The notes beneath the pieces were generated by a model that did no database searches, had not been told where the DNA came from, and saw nothing but the letters and a program-made list of their open reading frames with translations. Below are positions 22,333 to 23,095 of a stretch of DNA of 23,095 nucleotides, in pieces; the stretch's first letter is position 1, and the number at the start of each line of letters is the position of its first letter. The DNA is taken from the NCBI GenBank assembly GCA_036378475.1, contig DASUWJ010000075.1:1-23095 (forward strand), given 5' to 3'. Position numbers and translations under genes: made by a program. This DNA comes from 13-2-20CM-68-14 sp036378475 (GTDB taxonomy: Bacteria; Actinomycetota; Thermoleophilia; Gaiellales; Gaiellaceae).

Positions 22333-22355
22333 GCCTTGCCCCGCGCCGGCAAGGC
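22333..22355 (+). terminator. Hairpin between ruvC and ruvA
   Basis: An 8-bp perfect stem GCCTTGCC/GGCAAGGC encloses a 7-nt loop, 2 nt after the ruvC stop. It lacks a T-run. It may terminate or process the ruvC transcript before ruvA, whose own -10-like box follows. Confidence 0.55.
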
Positions 22356-22381
22356 TCGGCAGGATCGTCCGGCGCCGCGCC

Positions 22382-22387
22382 TAACCT
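22382..22387 (+). promoter_or_regulatory. Candidate -10 box of ruvA
   Basis: TAACCT (TANNNT) ends 6 nt before the ATG at 22394, and no ribosome binding site is present. The spacing matches the other proposed leaderless starts. Confidence 0.5.
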
Positions 22388-22393
22388 GAGCGC

Positions 22394-22966
22394 ATGATCT
22401 CGCGGCTTCGCGGGGAGGTTGTCACGCGCTCGGCGAGCGGTATCGTCCTCGACGTCGGCGGCGTCGGCTACTTCGTCAATCCGACCACGAGCGCGCGGCG
22501 CCTGGCCGAGCCTGGGCAGGAGGTCGTGCTGGAGACCTACCTGCAGGTGCGGGAGGACGCGCTCCAGCTGTACGGCTTCGCCGAAACCGCGGAGCGGGAG
22601 CTGTTCGAGCTGCTGCTCTCGGTCCAGGGGGTCGGCCCCAAGGTCGCGCTCGCGATCGTCTCGGGGTCTGCACCCGGTGAGCTGCGGCGCGCGATCGCAC
22701 TCGAGGACACCGCCCGCTTCCAGGCGATCCCGGGCATCGGCAAGAAGACCGCCGAGCGCGTCGTCTTGGAGCTGAAGGAGAAGCTCGGCTCGGTAGGCGG
22801 GGCCGAAGAGCCGACCCCGCTCTCGCCCAGGCCGCATCTCGTCGCGCGCGATGCGCTCGTCGAGCTCGGCTACTCGCTCGCCGAGGCGGAAGAGGCGCTG
22901 GCCGGAACCGATCCAGAGGCTCCCCCGGAGGAGCGCGTACGCCAGGCGCTGCAGAAAGCGGCGTGA
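22394..22966 (+). CDS. ruvA: Holliday junction branch-migration protein RuvA
   Basis: This 190-residue RuvA binds four-way junctions and positions RuvB rings. The OB-fold N terminus (MISRLRGEVVTRSASGIVLDVGGVGYFV), the two helix-hairpin-helix segments (LLSVQGVGPKVALAIVSG at about 73-90 and FQAIPGIGKKTAERVVLELKEKL at about 108-130), and the C-terminal RuvB-binding domain (ARDALVELGYSLAEAEEAL) are all present. The stop overlaps a possible ruvB start as GTGA. Confidence 0.97.
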   Translation: MISRLRGEVVTRSASGIVLDVGGVGYFVNPTTSARRLAEPGQEVVLETYLQVREDALQLYGFAETAERELFELLLSVQGVGPKVALAIVSGSAPGELRRAIALEDTARFQAIPGIGKKTAERVVLELKEKLGSVGGAEEPTPLSPRPHLVARDALVELGYSLAEAEEALAGTDPEAPPEERVRQALQKAA

Positions 22967-23095
22967 GCGCCGTGGCCGAGGAGTCACAGTTCCTCGCTCC
23001 GAGGCTTCGGCCCGACGAGGACGAGCTCGAACGCTCGCTCCGGCCGCGCAACCTCGAGGAGTTCGTCGGCCAGGAGCGGGTCAAGGAACAGCTTG
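22963..23095 (+). CDS. ruvB: Holliday junction helicase RuvB, 5' portion only
   Basis: The frame from GTG 22963 (or GTG 22972) runs off the end of the window. It reads through RPDEDELERSLRPRNLEEFV and GQERVKEQL, the conserved N terminus of the RuvB AAA+ motor just before its Walker A domain. The GTGA overlap with ruvA favours 22963. The ATPase motifs themselves lie beyond the window. Confidence 0.93.
   Translation, partial: MSAVAEESQFLAPRLRPDEDELERSLRPRNLEEFVGQERVKEQL

Noticed and set aside
20666..22987. 773-codon minus-strand open frame across yebC, the spacer, ruvC and ruvA
   Set aside because: It is the antisense of well-recognised genes, and its composition shows no domain. The open frame through the spacer follows from high GC content.

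Overview
The window is about 23 kb of very GC-rich DNA. Genes are packed tightly, GTG starts are frequent, and many neighbouring genes overlap by 4 bp (GTGA). Together with the pdxS-pdxT-yebC-ruvC-ruvA-ruvB order and several starts that look leaderless, this suggests an actinobacterium. A deep lineage such as the Thermoleophilia is possible, but that is only an inference. I see no insertion sequence, phage gene, CRISPR array, tRNA or rRNA. No gene-free stretch exceeds 300 bp.

Region 1 (118-4597, +) is a cation/proton antiporter operon of the Mrp/Mnh type: E, F, G, a DUF4040 subunit, a fused MbhE-like/MrpB protein, C and D. The full-length MrpA is missing. The order matches the membrane arm of archaeal Mbh complexes. 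A CPA1 Na+/H+ antiporter (4635-6206, -) faces it. Region 2 (6486-9757, +) holds a glutaredoxin-GNAT fusion, a DUF2630 protein, and a TetR regulator overlapping a 14-TM DHA2 drug exporter. Region 3 (9936-17116) has a DUF1003-like membrane protein (-), then a probable polyamine/GABA utilisation cluster: APC permease, PuuA-like glutamine synthetase-fold ligase, PuuD-like hydrolase, aldehyde dehydrogenase and SDR. An unknown membrane protein on the minus strand interrupts it.

Region 4 (17120-19134, +) is a UspA protein coupled to an AarF/UbiB atypical kinase. Region 5 (19153-23095) holds a 35-residue minus-strand small protein that I identify from its start context. It continues with PLP synthase (pdxS, pdxT), yebC, a 245-bp spacer that appears to encode a structured RNA, and the Holliday-junction genes ruvC, ruvA and the beginning of ruvB.

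Two observations stand out. The first is the yebC-ruvC spacer, which can fold into several long helices and has GUAAG-containing loops. The second is a recurrent TANNNT box 6-7 nt before the start codon of the genes that begin transcription units (glnA-like, pdxS, pdxT, ruvC, ruvA and the small ORF). This points to widespread leaderless transcription and fixes several starts.
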